Below are positions 54,204-63,000 of a stretch of 64,000 nt of DNA, in pieces. The stretch covers positions 1,922,001-1,986,000 of the forward strand of contig OW818688.1 of NCBI GenBank assembly GCA_942493265.1. Direction: 5' to 3'. Under the pieces are notes generated by a model. That model saw nothing but the letters and a program-made list of their open reading frames with translations. It was not told where the DNA came from and did not search any database. Source of the stretch: UBA12481 sp942493265 (GTDB lineage Bacteria; Bacteroidota; Bacteroidia; Bacteroidales; UBA12481). A program made the translations under genes and the position numbers. Position 1 is the stretch's first letter, and the number at the start of each line of letters is the position of its first letter.

Positions 54204-55265
54204 TCACGACCTTCCAAATTCAATTTCTATAGCGGCGGTCACCCACCCATTGTCGGCGGTAAGCGAAAAGGAATACTTGTCGTTATAGAACAGGGCAAGC
54301 CGGCTTTTTATGTTTTCGATGCCGCTTCCGGTACCATTCGTGCCTGATTGATCCTGATTCAGTTTGCCGGTGTTCAATACCCTAATCAGCAACAGGCGGT
54401 TTTTTAATTCAGTTGTGAGCCGGATAATCAGTTTTTGATCATTTGACTTGATCCCATATTTTACGGCGTTTTCAACCAGCAGATGAATTATAAAGGAGGG
54501 GATTGGTATTTCACGCGTGGCATCACCAATGGTTATTTCATATTCAAAGTTTTCTTCAAATCGCGTTTTCTGTATTTCAAGATACTTGGTTACCGCTTCA
54601 GCCTCTTTTTCTATGGAGATGCAATGCTCCTGCTTATTCAGCGTATACCGATAATAATCAGACATATCCACAACCAGTTTCTTTGCCTTCGCCGTGTTTT
54701 CATCTATCAGTGCATGGATGGAATTCAGCACGTTGAATAAAAAGTGTGGGTTAATCTGGTAATGGAGCATTTTGAGCTGAACCTCTTTTGCCAGAGCCTC
54801 AGCTTTATGCACCGCATCCTTCTGGAGGGCATACCGGAGCTGAATGCGTGTGAGATAAAAAGTCACACTCAGGAAAAGAATAGCCGACATAAGTCCGGGG
54901 GAATATTTTTTCAGTACATCCATCGTTACCGGCGGGCGGTTTTCCCTCGGCCAGAATACTGTTTCCAGTCCCGATGAAAAATAGATGATCAGTGTAGGTC
55001 CCAGAATAGTGAAAACCAATACCAGGGCAACCAACAGCACCCTTTGCCTTTTTTCAATCGCCCATTTATATGAAACGATCATCAGCAGAACAAACGGAAA
55101 CAGGGAGAGAAACTCAAACAACTGTTCAAACATTAAAATCCGGGTATTTTTTGGGGTAAGATTGTACCAGGCCATCCAGTCCAGGGTCCGGGTAGTCTCC
55201 AGCAAAGCCAGTACGATGAACAGGTTGAAAAAATACGGGAACCGCTGATATAGAGTCTTAATCAT
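54204..55265 (-). CDS. LytS-type sensor histidine kinase
   Basis: The 353-aa protein has four membrane spans in residues about 10-135, the His_kinase (PF06580) motif VQLKMLHYQINPHFLFNVLN with the phosphorylated His, and an intact ATPase domain: LVENAVKYG and the glycine-rich lid GTGSGIENIKSRL. It overlaps the LytTR regulator gene and is its evident partner. A close paralogue lies at 26200-27273 but lacks the glycine-rich lid. The signal sensed by the membrane part is unknown. Confidence 0.87.
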   Translation of the reverse strand: MIKTLYQRFPYFFNLFIVLALLETTRTLDWMAWYNLTPKNTRILMFEQLFEFLSLFPFVLLMIVSYKWAIEKRQRVLLVALVLVFTILGPTLIIYFSSGLETVFWPRENRPPVTMDVLKKYSPGLMSAILFLSVTFYLTRIQLRYALQKDAVHKAEALAKEVQLKMLHYQINPHFLFNVLNSIHALIDENTAKAKKLVVDMSDYYRYTLNKQEHCISIEKEAEAVTKYLEIQKTRFEENFEYEITIGDATREIPIPSFIIHLLVENAVKYGIKSNDQKLIIRLTTELKNRLLLIRVLNTGKLNQDQSGTNGTGSGIENIKSRLALFYNDKYSFSLTADNGWVTAAIEIEFGRS

Positions 55266-55369
55266 ATTAAAGTTTCAGACCTAAAATTAGCCATTTAACT
55301 TACATCTTAATCAAGTATCTCTCTGGTAAAAAGGAAAAATTTATCTTTAACATCATTCAGATAGCAGTT

Positions 55370-56659
55370 ATGAAAATCAATCAATTCATTTTCATCCTTC
55401 CGGTTTTCGTCCTTTCCAATATAGCAACCTATTCCCAGTTGCCGGAGATTAAACCTGAAATCCTGAAATTCGAACCCTTTGTATGGCCGTCTCAAATTCC
55501 TGACGATTGCCCGTTCAGCCAATCTGAAACATTTAGTGCCATTAAATTTCTTGGAATAAAAAGTGGTTTTCATTATGGCGATACCTGGTATCCCAGCTGG
55601 GCTTCAAATGATACTATGTACTCGCCCTGGACAGATGGAAAAACAAAAAGGCTTGACGGATACACCGACTGGTCGCAATCGTGGGTTGACCCGGTACATA
55701 TAACTACAGGACAGGGGGTTATCGTTGGCAGTGACCCTCTCAGCATGGTCGCTTACAGCATTGGGCTTGACAAAAGTTCTCCGGCGGCTCCTTATAATGG
55801 CCGGTACCCATGCGGTTCTTTGTTGCACAATGGCGTATGGTATTATGGAACCTATTGCCTGGGTCCGGATGACAATGCAAAATACGGGGATGTAAAAGTA
55901 AACTGGCCATGGATCGGCCCCTTTGTGGGATTCAGAACTTCAACTGACTATGGACATAATTGGAAGGCATGCCCACATACTCCGGCAAATCCCATATTCG
56001 GCGAAACCGGTATGTATGGTAATCCGGTAAAGATTGGCGCTCCCCATTTTGTTGATTTTGGAAAAAACATGGAGCATTCCCCCGATGGAAAGGCCTATCT
56101 GGTTTCACACGGGGCGGACCTGGCCGATACGAAATGGCGATTCTGGAATGACAGCTGGATTACAGGCGACCAGGTTTACCTGCTCAGAGTAACCCCATCT
56201 GTTGAAAATATAAATGATGCTTCCAAATACGAATTTTACGCCGGGAAAGATGAAAAAGGCATCCCTGTCTGGACAAAGGACTTTAAAAAGATCAAACCTC
56301 TGCTGGAATGGAATAACAATATGGGATGTGTCACCATTACCTATAATGTACCGCTAAAGAAGTATTTAATGTGCGTAACCGACGGGGGAAATACGGTTTC
56401 AAGAATGAATACCTATATCCTGGAATCAGACAGGATCGACGGAGATTGGAAAATCATCACCTACATGAAGGAATTTGGAACGCAGGCCTATTTTGTCAAT
56501 ATTCCTTCAAAATTCATCAGCGATGACGGAGAAACCATGTGGTTGCTTTATTCAGGAAATTTCTCCCTGGATGAAAACGGTCAGCCCCATAAAGTGTTTC
56601 CTCCGGGAGGTCACTATGGCATCACCTTCCAGAAAATTCAACTGTTAAAGGAAAAATAG
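55370..56659 (+). CDS. Secreted DUF4185-like protein
   Basis: A 429-aa protein with a signal peptide (FIFILPVFVLSNIATYSQ). The body looks like the five-bladed propeller fold of GH43/DUF4185 proteins: KSGFHYGDTWYPSWASNDTM, FRTSTDYGHNWKACPHTPA, GKAYLVSHGAD and TMWLLYSGNF in succession. Catalytic acidic residues could be the Asp in HYGDTWYP and later Glu/Asp, but I cannot assign a substrate. A TATCTTTA (55342-55349) could be its -7 box. It is divergently transcribed from the LytS/LytTR operon. Confidence 0.68.
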   Translation: MKINQFIFILPVFVLSNIATYSQLPEIKPEILKFEPFVWPSQIPDDCPFSQSETFSAIKFLGIKSGFHYGDTWYPSWASNDTMYSPWTDGKTKRLDGYTDWSQSWVDPVHITTGQGVIVGSDPLSMVAYSIGLDKSSPAAPYNGRYPCGSLLHNGVWYYGTYCLGPDDNAKYGDVKVNWPWIGPFVGFRTSTDYGHNWKACPHTPANPIFGETGMYGNPVKIGAPHFVDFGKNMEHSPDGKAYLVSHGADLADTKWRFWNDSWITGDQVYLLRVTPSVENINDASKYEFYAGKDEKGIPVWTKDFKKIKPLLEWNNNMGCVTITYNVPLKKYLMCVTDGGNTVSRMNTYILESDRIDGDWKIITYMKEFGTQAYFVNIPSKFISDDGETMWLLYSGNFSLDENGQPHKVFPPGGHYGITFQKIQLLKEK

Positions 56660-56664
56660 TGAGT

Positions 56665-57018
56665 TCATGGCTGCCGCAAAATCTTCTCCATGGCTTTGCC
56701 TTTGGCCAATTCGTCCACCAACTTGTCCAGGTAGCGGATCTGCTGCATGAGTTTGTTTTCGATCTCTTCCACCCGGTATCCGCAAATGAGGCCCGTAATT
56801 TTTGACACGTTCGGATTAATTTGCGGGGCCTGGCTGAAAAAATCTTCGAAGTTTACCTGGCACTCGATTTGCTGGTGCAGAGTTTGCTCATCATAGCCGG
56901 TTAGCCAGTAAATGATGGTATCGACCTCAGCCTTAGTGCGTCCTTTTTTCTCAGCCTTTTGAATGTATAAGGGATAAACGCTCGCGAAGGTCATTTTAAA
57001 AATTCGGGTATTTTCCAT
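56665..57018 (-). CDS. DUF2200 family protein
   Basis: A 117-aa cytoplasmic protein beginning RIFKMTFASVYPLYIQKAEKK, with the DUF2200 core KKGRTKAEVDTIIYWLTGYD and ITGLICGYRVEEIE, then a charged helical tail. The family is widespread and uncharacterised. The radical SAM gene precedes it by 24 bp on the same strand, so it may be co-transcribed. Confidence 0.82.
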   Translation of the reverse strand: MENTRIFKMTFASVYPLYIQKAEKKGRTKAEVDTIIYWLTGYDEQTLHQQIECQVNFEDFFSQAPQINPNVSKITGLICGYRVEEIENKLMQQIRYLDKLVDELAKGKAMEKILRQP

Positions 57019-57042
57019 TTTGTCGATTATTATGGATCAAAA

Positions 57043-58419
57043 TTAATCACTTTTGGGATGGAACAGATTTCGCAGGTTTTCTTTGATCATTCGCCACATA
57101 AATTCTTTTGAGGAATAGAGACCCGAGAAGAGAAGGATGATGACGACCTGGACCAGGCGGAGGACTCCGAGCTGTTTCTGGAAGAGGATAAAGGTGTTGG
57201 CAGGTTCTGCCAGGAGAAGGTTTTTGAGCGAGGGCCGGGAAGTGACCCAGGAGAAGTTGGGTGGAAGAAATCCGGAATCGCGAGCCTCTTTTTCCAGCCG
57301 GGTGCCGGGATAAATCTTGAGTCCGGGCGTAACCGCATAAAAATCAATGCTTCTCCGGTGTTTTTTTATAAACCTGATGTCCTCTTGGCACTGGGCAAAG
57401 GTTTGTCCGGGATGACCGAACGTGAAGAAAACTTTTACCAGGATTCCGAGCTCGCGGCAGTCGGCCATCACCCTGAGCGCCTGTTCGGTGCTGATGCCCT
57501 TGGCGATCTTTTTGAGGCGGTCGTCATCGGAACTTTCAAGGCCCATGTTGACATAATAGCAGCCGGCATCTTTCATGGTGGAGAGCAGTTCATAGTCGAC
57601 CGTGTCGGCCCGGATTTCGCATTCCCACTTGAGATTGAAGGGCTTGACGGTTTCGCAGAAGCGCAGCACATGGTCGCGGCCGGCCGTAAAGGTGCTGTCG
57701 AAAACCTTCAACCCATTGAATGGCGCGCGCTCCAGCAGGTAAGCGATCTCTTTACCAACCTGTTCCATCGGGCGGTATCGTACCCCTCCCGGGAACATCC
57801 GCGAGGCCGAGCAGAAATTGCACATGGCCGGACAGCCGCGGGAGGTGATGATCGGCTCGGCGGTGCCTTTGATAAAATCCATATCCAGGCGATAGTCCCC
57901 TTCGAGCAGACCGCGGTCGGGGATCGGGAGAACGGAGAGATCATTGATCCGTTTTGACGGGTTCTGAACGATCTCATCACCCCGGCGGAAGGCTAGTCCG
58001 GAGATCGTTTCCGGATCGGATCCGGATCGGATCAGGGAATCGCATAACTCCCGGAAGGAGAGTTCGCCTTCACCCATGATGATATAATCGATGGCCGGGA
58101 CTTTTTTCAGCACCTCGGGGGCAGTAAAGGTGGCATGAACTCCGGCATACACCACGATGGCGCCGGGAAGTACCTTTTTCGCGAGAGTGGCAATCCGATA
58201 GCTTTTTATGCGGGAGGGCGTGGTACCGCCAATCCCGATAATACGGGGCTGCCAGGCGGCGAGGTCCTTTTTCAGATTTCCGCGGTAGTGGTTCAGGTCG
58301 ATCAACTTAACCTCATATCCGGCCTCTTTCATTACCGTCCCTACCGACAGCATCCCAAGGGGAACCATCGACTGGAAAAGCCGAAGTCCGTCAGATGGGT
58401 ATACCAGTAAGATGTCCAT
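57043..58419 (-). CDS. B12-binding-type radical SAM protein
   Basis: The 458-aa protein has a cobalamin-binding-like N-domain (LLVYPSDGLRLFQSMVPLG, then IIGIGGTTPSRIKSY and YIIMGEGELSFREL). The radical SAM core follows, with the Fe-S cluster motif SRGCPAMCNFCSASR (CxxxCxxC), and later ECEIRADTVDYELLSTM and VNMGLESSDDDRLKKIAKG. A hydrophobic C-terminal stretch (RLVQVVIILLFSGLYSS) may anchor it to the membrane. Relatives perform methylation or ring rearrangements of lipids or cofactors; the substrate is unknown. G+C looks higher than in neighbouring genes, suggesting recent transfer. Confidence 0.85.
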   Translation of the reverse strand: MDILLVYPSDGLRLFQSMVPLGMLSVGTVMKEAGYEVKLIDLNHYRGNLKKDLAAWQPRIIGIGGTTPSRIKSYRIATLAKKVLPGAIVVYAGVHATFTAPEVLKKVPAIDYIIMGEGELSFRELCDSLIRSGSDPETISGLAFRRGDEIVQNPSKRINDLSVLPIPDRGLLEGDYRLDMDFIKGTAEPIITSRGCPAMCNFCSASRMFPGGVRYRPMEQVGKEIAYLLERAPFNGLKVFDSTFTAGRDHVLRFCETVKPFNLKWECEIRADTVDYELLSTMKDAGCYYVNMGLESSDDDRLKKIAKGISTEQALRVMADCRELGILVKVFFTFGHPGQTFAQCQEDIRFIKKHRRSIDFYAVTPGLKIYPGTRLEKEARDSGFLPPNFSWVTSRPSLKNLLLAEPANTFILFQKQLGVLRLVQVVIILLFSGLYSSKEFMWRMIKENLRNLFHPKSD

Positions 58420-58468
58420 GAATCAAATATCCACAAATGTACACCAATGGCACACCAATTTTCAGAAA

Positions 58469-59026
58469 TTATTTTAGAACATCCACTGCCTTTACAAACC
58501 TGCGTTTGTACCTTTCGTGTTTCAGGCTGGTAATAATCACACTCATTTCACGGCCAGATGATGCATGGATAAAATCACTTTCCATTCCTTTCGCATGGGT
58601 AACTATACCCAAATGTCCGATAGCATTTCTGGTAGGGCTCTTGAATACCAGGATATCTCCCCGTTTGACACTGTCGATCGGGATCTCTTTCCCAAAATTC
58701 GAGTATTGTGAAGAGCTTCGCGGAACCTTAATGTTAAATTGCCGGAAAACAAAGAAAACAAACCCTGAGCAGTCAAACCCATGCTTGCTGCTGCCTCCTG
58801 CAACATAAGGTGTTCCCAGGAATATCATCCCAAAGCTCACTATGCTGTCGCGGAGGGAAATGCCAACGTCAGTTGGTTTTATGGGTGCCTCGCTGGTCAT
58901 GGGTATATCCCAATCCACGACCATTTTCTCCTTTCGCGACAACCCATAGGGGCTGATGCACAATATAATTACCAAAAAACCGGTGAGTGTTGCAATTTTC
59001 AGGAGGTTATTCTTTCTAAATTTCAT
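58469..59026 (-). CDS. NlpC/P60 family cell-wall peptidase
   Basis: A 185-aa protein with an N-terminal membrane or signal segment (IATLTGFLVIILCISPYG) and an NlpC/P60 domain: the catalytic Cys in KHGFDCSGFVFFVF, the His in AIGHLGIVTHAK and the third polar residue in FIHASSG. It should cut peptide bonds in peptidoglycan stems in the periplasm. It is a single gene; about 280 bp of non-coding DNA follow before the next plus-strand gene. Confidence 0.88.
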   Translation of the reverse strand: MKFRKNNLLKIATLTGFLVIILCISPYGLSRKEKMVVDWDIPMTSEAPIKPTDVGISLRDSIVSFGMIFLGTPYVAGGSSKHGFDCSGFVFFVFRQFNIKVPRSSSQYSNFGKEIPIDSVKRGDILVFKSPTRNAIGHLGIVTHAKGMESDFIHASSGREMSVIITSLKHERYKRRFVKAVDVLK

Positions 59027-59308
59027 CTTCGGTTACGAATACTATAAATCGCAAGTTGATCATTTTTTACCCGGGTTGTGTTGTGTTTTTTTGATATAAT
59101 GTTACATAATTCACACATTTCCAAAGGGTTTAACCATTACGCATCCTTTTAGAAAGTGTGAATCATGCAATTCATGGCAGCAATTGTGTATTGAGATCTG
59201 TTTCTGCCCTGGAAGGCAGGATTTTTATTAAACATTTCGTACTTTAGGCGGACCCAATCGGCGTCCCCCGCCATGGGTTTATTTCTTGTGATATTTAAAT
59301 CAATACAC
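59027..59308. other. Intergenic region with an inverted repeat
   Basis: Divergent promoter region between the NlpC/P60 gene and the Ycf48-like gene. It holds the pair ATTCACAC (59109-59116) and GTGTGAAT (59156-59163), with a 39-bp loop and partial pairing beyond; it could be an operator or a transcript structure. No open frame with a recognisable product was found on either strand. Confidence 0.4.
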
Positions 59309-61432
59309 ATGGTACGGAGAATCACTGTTATACTGACTTTCAGTTTTCTGATCGCAGGACATCTGTTCGCCCAATGGAACCTCATCAACCCCCTGCCAAC
59401 GAATAATAATCTGACCGACATGATCTTCCTGAATTCCAGCGAGGGTGTGGCGGTTGGATTGAATGGCACCATACTGACCACCTCAAACGGTGGAAATGCC
59501 TGGAAAACAGTTGCTTCAAATTCCTTTACTCACCTCAATTCGGTTGCAACTCCCGATTCGACCGCAGTTTTTATATGCGGGAATAACGGCCTGCTGATCA
59601 AAACCGATTTTGGCTTTACCCGGATCGATACCCTTGAATCGGGCCAGTACGGAAATCTGAATAAGATCCGTTTTCTCAGCCGTACAGTCGGATTTTGCAT
59701 TGGCAATGACCGGCTGATCCTGAAAACCACCGATGGCGGAATGCATTGGGCGGCTGCCACCACCGGCTTTAAGGGTGATCTGCTGGATCTCTCCTTTCCG
59801 GATGACTCTGTGGGTTATTTGGCCGGGCGTTTTTATACCCCTTTCAGTACCTATTCCGGCACACTTCTGATCACCCGAGACCAGGGCAGCTCCTGGAACC
59901 TGGTGGATTCGCTGACGTTTACGCCCGATGCCATTTGTTTCACGGATTCCCTTACCGGATTCATCGCCAGCTATGACCTCCGGAAAACCACGGATGGAGG
60001 GAAAAGCTGGTCGACCGACACGCTCCCCGAATATGGCTTTACCGATGTGCGTTTTCAGGATGAACAAACCGGATGGGCCATTACTTACGATGGGCTACTG
60101 GTGAAGACCACCGACGGAGGTAATTCCTGGGACCGGATAACCCGCAATGGAAACAGCAATCAATTTCTGGGACTGAACCCCGACAGCCTCCTGACTTACG
60201 GTCCCGGAGGGAATATATGGCTGAGCAGGGATGGCGGACAGCAATGGACGCCAACCGGCCAGGGCAACAGGAATTCTCTCACTGTTATCAGTTTTGTGGA
60301 TCAAAACAAGGGCTTTATCCTGGGCGACAGTGTATTGTACCGGACAACCGATGCCGGATTGAACTGGCAGATGGAGGAGCACAATGCCGGCAATATTGAT
60401 GATGCCTCCTTTGCGAATAAAGACCGGTGTCTGGCGCTCTCGTGGCGGGGTACCTGGCTAACCACCGACGGATGCAGGAGCTGGCACCAGGTGAATGTTT
60501 CGCTTCCGCGGGCTGTATACGGATGTGCTTTCTCAGATGAAAAAACGGTATACATCACGGGGGTGGAATACGGTCATTTCTTTAGCTATTCAGTGGTACT
60601 GAAATCAACCGATGGAGGTGAGACCTGGGCGACAGATTCACTGCCCGGCAAACCGATAATCAAGAAAATGCTTTTCATGTCCGATGGTACCGGGTTTGCC
60701 ATGGGGTATACCGCGGGGCTTTATAAAACCCCGGATGCCGGAAAATCCTGGGCACAGATCACGGGAATGCCTGTCCGGACAGTTTTCCGGAACATGAGTT
60801 TTCCGAACATGGAAACGGGTTATGCAATTGGGGTTTACAAAGATAGCGCAACAAGACCCTATAATGTTATTTACAAAACCATTGATGGAGGAAACCAATG
60901 GTCTCAGGTATTCCTTGAAGATACCAGCTTCAGGCCCGAGTATACCGGCGTGTACTTTGTTAATGAATCCACAGGTTATGTAACCGGTGCCGAGGGTTTT
61001 ATACTGAAAACCACGGATGGCGGCACTACCTGGACCAAAGATTTTTCAACCAATGTATTATATGCCATCGGCGGAACGGGTGACCGGATCTGGGCAGTTG
61101 GTGTTTACGGTACCATACTTTGCAACAAAACCGATTCGGGGTTAGGAGTCCCGGTGGTGGATATCAGTGGAAATCTTATTAAAGCGATTTACCCCAATCC
61201 TTTCGAGACACAGGCGGAAATCAACCTAACTACCGAAAGGGAAGGCCCTGTTCGGATCATTGTGACCGATCTCACCGGACGGCGGCTGGAGGATCTGACA
61301 ATGGTGGTCGCGGCAGGCGAATCGTCATGGATCTATAACGGAAGCCATCTCCGGGCAGGGGTATATATCCTTACGGTGAGTTCTGGTTCCAACACCAGTT
61401 CAGCCCGGATGCTGAAGATTGGTGGGGAGTGA
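59309..61432 (+). CDS. Ycf48-like propeller protein exported by T9SS
   Basis: ATG 59309 is used because it opens a signal peptide (VRRITVILTFSFLIAGHLFAQ). The 707-aa product is built from repeated blades with TTDGGxxW motifs, such as LILKTTDGGMHW, LRKTTDGGKSW, LVKTTDGGNSW, IYKTIDGGNQW and FILKTTDGGTTW. These are the BNR/Ycf48 beta-propeller signature. It ends with a T9SS sorting domain (IYPNPFETQAEI ... RAGVYILTVSSG). It is probably surface-bound; relatives bind proteins or sugars. No catalytic residues of sialidases are apparent. Confidence 0.83.
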   Translation: MVRRITVILTFSFLIAGHLFAQWNLINPLPTNNNLTDMIFLNSSEGVAVGLNGTILTTSNGGNAWKTVASNSFTHLNSVATPDSTAVFICGNNGLLIKTDFGFTRIDTLESGQYGNLNKIRFLSRTVGFCIGNDRLILKTTDGGMHWAAATTGFKGDLLDLSFPDDSVGYLAGRFYTPFSTYSGTLLITRDQGSSWNLVDSLTFTPDAICFTDSLTGFIASYDLRKTTDGGKSWSTDTLPEYGFTDVRFQDEQTGWAITYDGLLVKTTDGGNSWDRITRNGNSNQFLGLNPDSLLTYGPGGNIWLSRDGGQQWTPTGQGNRNSLTVISFVDQNKGFILGDSVLYRTTDAGLNWQMEEHNAGNIDDASFANKDRCLALSWRGTWLTTDGCRSWHQVNVSLPRAVYGCAFSDEKTVYITGVEYGHFFSYSVVLKSTDGGETWATDSLPGKPIIKKMLFMSDGTGFAMGYTAGLYKTPDAGKSWAQITGMPVRTVFRNMSFPNMETGYAIGVYKDSATRPYNVIYKTIDGGNQWSQVFLEDTSFRPEYTGVYFVNESTGYVTGAEGFILKTTDGGTTWTKDFSTNVLYAIGGTGDRIWAVGVYGTILCNKTDSGLGVPVVDISGNLIKAIYPNPFETQAEINLTTEREGPVRIIVTDLTGRRLEDLTMVVAAGESSWIYNGSHLRAGVYILTVSSGSNTSSARMLKIGGE

Positions 61433-61529
61433 ACGATCAAGTATATCCATTTTGTCAGATTGGTTCGACAAAAAGGTAATATTTTTGACAGATGCATCTG
61501 AAAGATGTAAATTTTAAAAAACCGAAATC

Positions 61530-61665
61530 ATGATTATAAAAATCATTGGGTCAGATAAAGAATATGAGCAATATCTTATTAAACAAGCAGAAGCCGCTCA
61601 CGTTGGAACTGGCCAGGCTTTTTCATCTTGAATTGAGAATACCTGCTGAGATATTATTAGCATAG
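61530..61665 (+). pseudogene. Remnant of a HigA-type antitoxin gene
   Basis: An ATG at 61530 opens a frame beginning MIIKIIGSDKEYEQYL. A different frame continues KPLTLELARLFHLELRIPAEILLA and stops at TAG 61663-61665. These are the first and last segments of the HigA/XRE antitoxin family (N-terminal KxIxxxxEYExxL; C-terminal PLTLxMxRKLHEKLGIPAEVLL). The helix-turn-helix middle is missing and the frame is shifted, so it is a decayed gene. No HigB toxin gene was seen. Confidence 0.6.
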
Positions 61666-61682
61666 GGCAGATAATGACTCAA

Positions 61683-62663
61683 CTATTGGTAAGGAACAAA
61701 CTTCAGCTCCTTAGTAAAATAGCCGTATGCAAGAGAATCCAAAGTCTTTTGATCAAACTTTAAACCAGTGACCGAATCTTTTGAGTACCGATAAAACAGG
61801 CCATAACCATTCGTAATGTTATTGTAGGGGGTTTCAAAAAAACTTAAACTTGAAAAAAAGCTTTTATCCGCATCGAACAGTTTATTATAAAAAAGCAATC
61901 CATCAGGTGCTGAAAATGAAAAAATGTCCAAACAATGAAAGATTCGAAAATCGACATCCGATTTATTGGGTACTGAATTTTTAATAAACATATATAACTT
62001 TTCAGGAGTAAGGGAAGTCAATCCTGTGGTATTATACCAAAACTTTTCAACACTGTTTACTGTTATTTTATCTTTGCTGATTTCAGAATAGTTGAAACGG
62101 ATTTTTACTCCACATCTTTCGAATCCGGTGAACTCGATCATTGTTACGTTTTGATTGTACACTGATATGTATTTTGATTTGTCAGAAGGGGAGAATACTT
62201 TAACTCTGTCACCTGGCAAATAATTATAGACATTGGTTGAGATTATTGTTATGTCATTATCGTAAATCCATGCTTTGAGCCTAAACCTCACAAAAGTATT
62301 GTTTTGGGGAAATTTATCAGTTGAAAGATAATGCCAGCTTTTACCCGAATTAAAAATTCCTGATGATTGAGTATTAAAATATGTCTTGTGAAAAATCAAT
62401 GAATCTATAACATTTAGTTTAACGTCAAGACACTCGATAATCATTTTAACAGAATCGTACAAAAAGTTCGCAGTATCTTTGCTAAGTTTGTAAGCATCTT
62501 GCGACCCGCAAAATGTTTTTGTAAGACGAATTGTGTGAATGGAATCATTGGTATCAATTAAACCAAAAATAATTGGAACCGGTTTTGAATCCGGAATAAA
62601 AGGGTAAAACTCATTTTCACAACTGCAAATGATTATGATTAACAGTATTGCCAGTCTTCTCAT
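61683..62663 (-). CDS. Lipoprotein related to the transposon cargo lipoprotein
   Basis: I start at ATG 62663, giving the lipoprotein signal RRLAILLIIIICSCENEF (lipobox ICSC); an earlier ATG at 62693 lies in a hairpin loop. The 326-aa product resembles 7143-8102 in its N-terminal half, and its end GLKFDQKTLDSLAYGYFTK parallels DLEFDKNTLDFL. The gene is A+T-rich. TAACTTTG lies only six bases before the ATG (62669-62676), so the transcript could be leaderless. Function unknown. Confidence 0.7.
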   Translation of the reverse strand: MRRLAILLIIIICSCENEFYPFIPDSKPVPIIFGLIDTNDSIHTIRLTKTFCGSQDAYKLSKDTANFLYDSVKMIIECLDVKLNVIDSLIFHKTYFNTQSSGIFNSGKSWHYLSTDKFPQNNTFVRFRLKAWIYDNDITIISTNVYNYLPGDRVKVFSPSDKSKYISVYNQNVTMIEFTGFERCGVKIRFNYSEISKDKITVNSVEKFWYNTTGLTSLTPEKLYMFIKNSVPNKSDVDFRIFHCLDIFSFSAPDGLLFYNKLFDADKSFFSSLSFFETPYNNITNGYGLFYRYSKDSVTGLKFDQKTLDSLAYGYFTKELKFVPYQ

Positions 62664-62681
62664 AATAACAAAGTTATAATA

Positions 62682-62704
62682 ATCGGGGAACATGGTTCCC
62701 CGAT
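62682..62704 (-). terminator. 10-bp perfect hairpin ahead of the 62663 gene
   Basis: Arms ATCGGGGAAC (62682-62691) and GTTCCCCGAT (62695-62704) pair perfectly around a 3-base loop. It lies 20 bases before the ATG, like the hairpin at 8119-8150 before the paralogous gene. It could end transcription of an upstream gene that is now lost. Confidence 0.6.
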
Positions 62705-63000
62705 CATTACATAAATTACTGATTAACGCTCTTCTTCGATCGGCACTATTTCATGAATCTTATCGACTCCCATTGGAATTAGTATATCGAATACTTCAGA
62801 AGGGGACTTTGAAAAAGACCACCTTTCATCAACAATTTTTAAAGAATTCTCATCTTTACTTTAGTAAGCATTTAAAGGTAAGGCCTGTCGAGTTGGTTTA
62901 AACCCTCTTTCTTATCTTCTTCTTGTACTATTTTGTCAGCGGTGGAAAAGGGGTTTGTTGACCCTCGGTCAGCTTCAGTCAGGATTTCCCTCTATGAAGT
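62705..63000. other. Gap of about 300 bases with possible decayed coding frames
   Basis: On the minus strand 62723-62860 is open for 45 codons without a start codon and ends DKIHEIVPIEEER before TAA. 62873-62989 is open in another frame and holds charged residues (TADKIVQEEDKKEGL). Neither has a recognisable family. They may be pieces of a broken gene that stood upstream of the 62663 lipoprotein gene, as the small secreted gene stands upstream of the 8102 gene. The remainder looks non-coding. Confidence 0.35.

Noticed and set aside
54192..54207. GTG 54207 as the certain start of the LytTR regulator
   Set aside because: The GTGA overlap is suggestive, but ATG 54201 and ATG 54192 give more typical N-termini; left undecided.
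57358..57957. A 199-codon plus-strand frame opposite the radical SAM gene
   Set aside because: Long only because that gene is G+C-rich; the translation has no family and the opposite strand carries the Fe-S motif.
62692..62901. A 69-codon plus-strand frame vaguely resembling the end of an AraC domain
   Set aside because: Similarity is limited to a few residues, its start lies in the hairpin loop, and the opposite strand has an equally good scrap frame.
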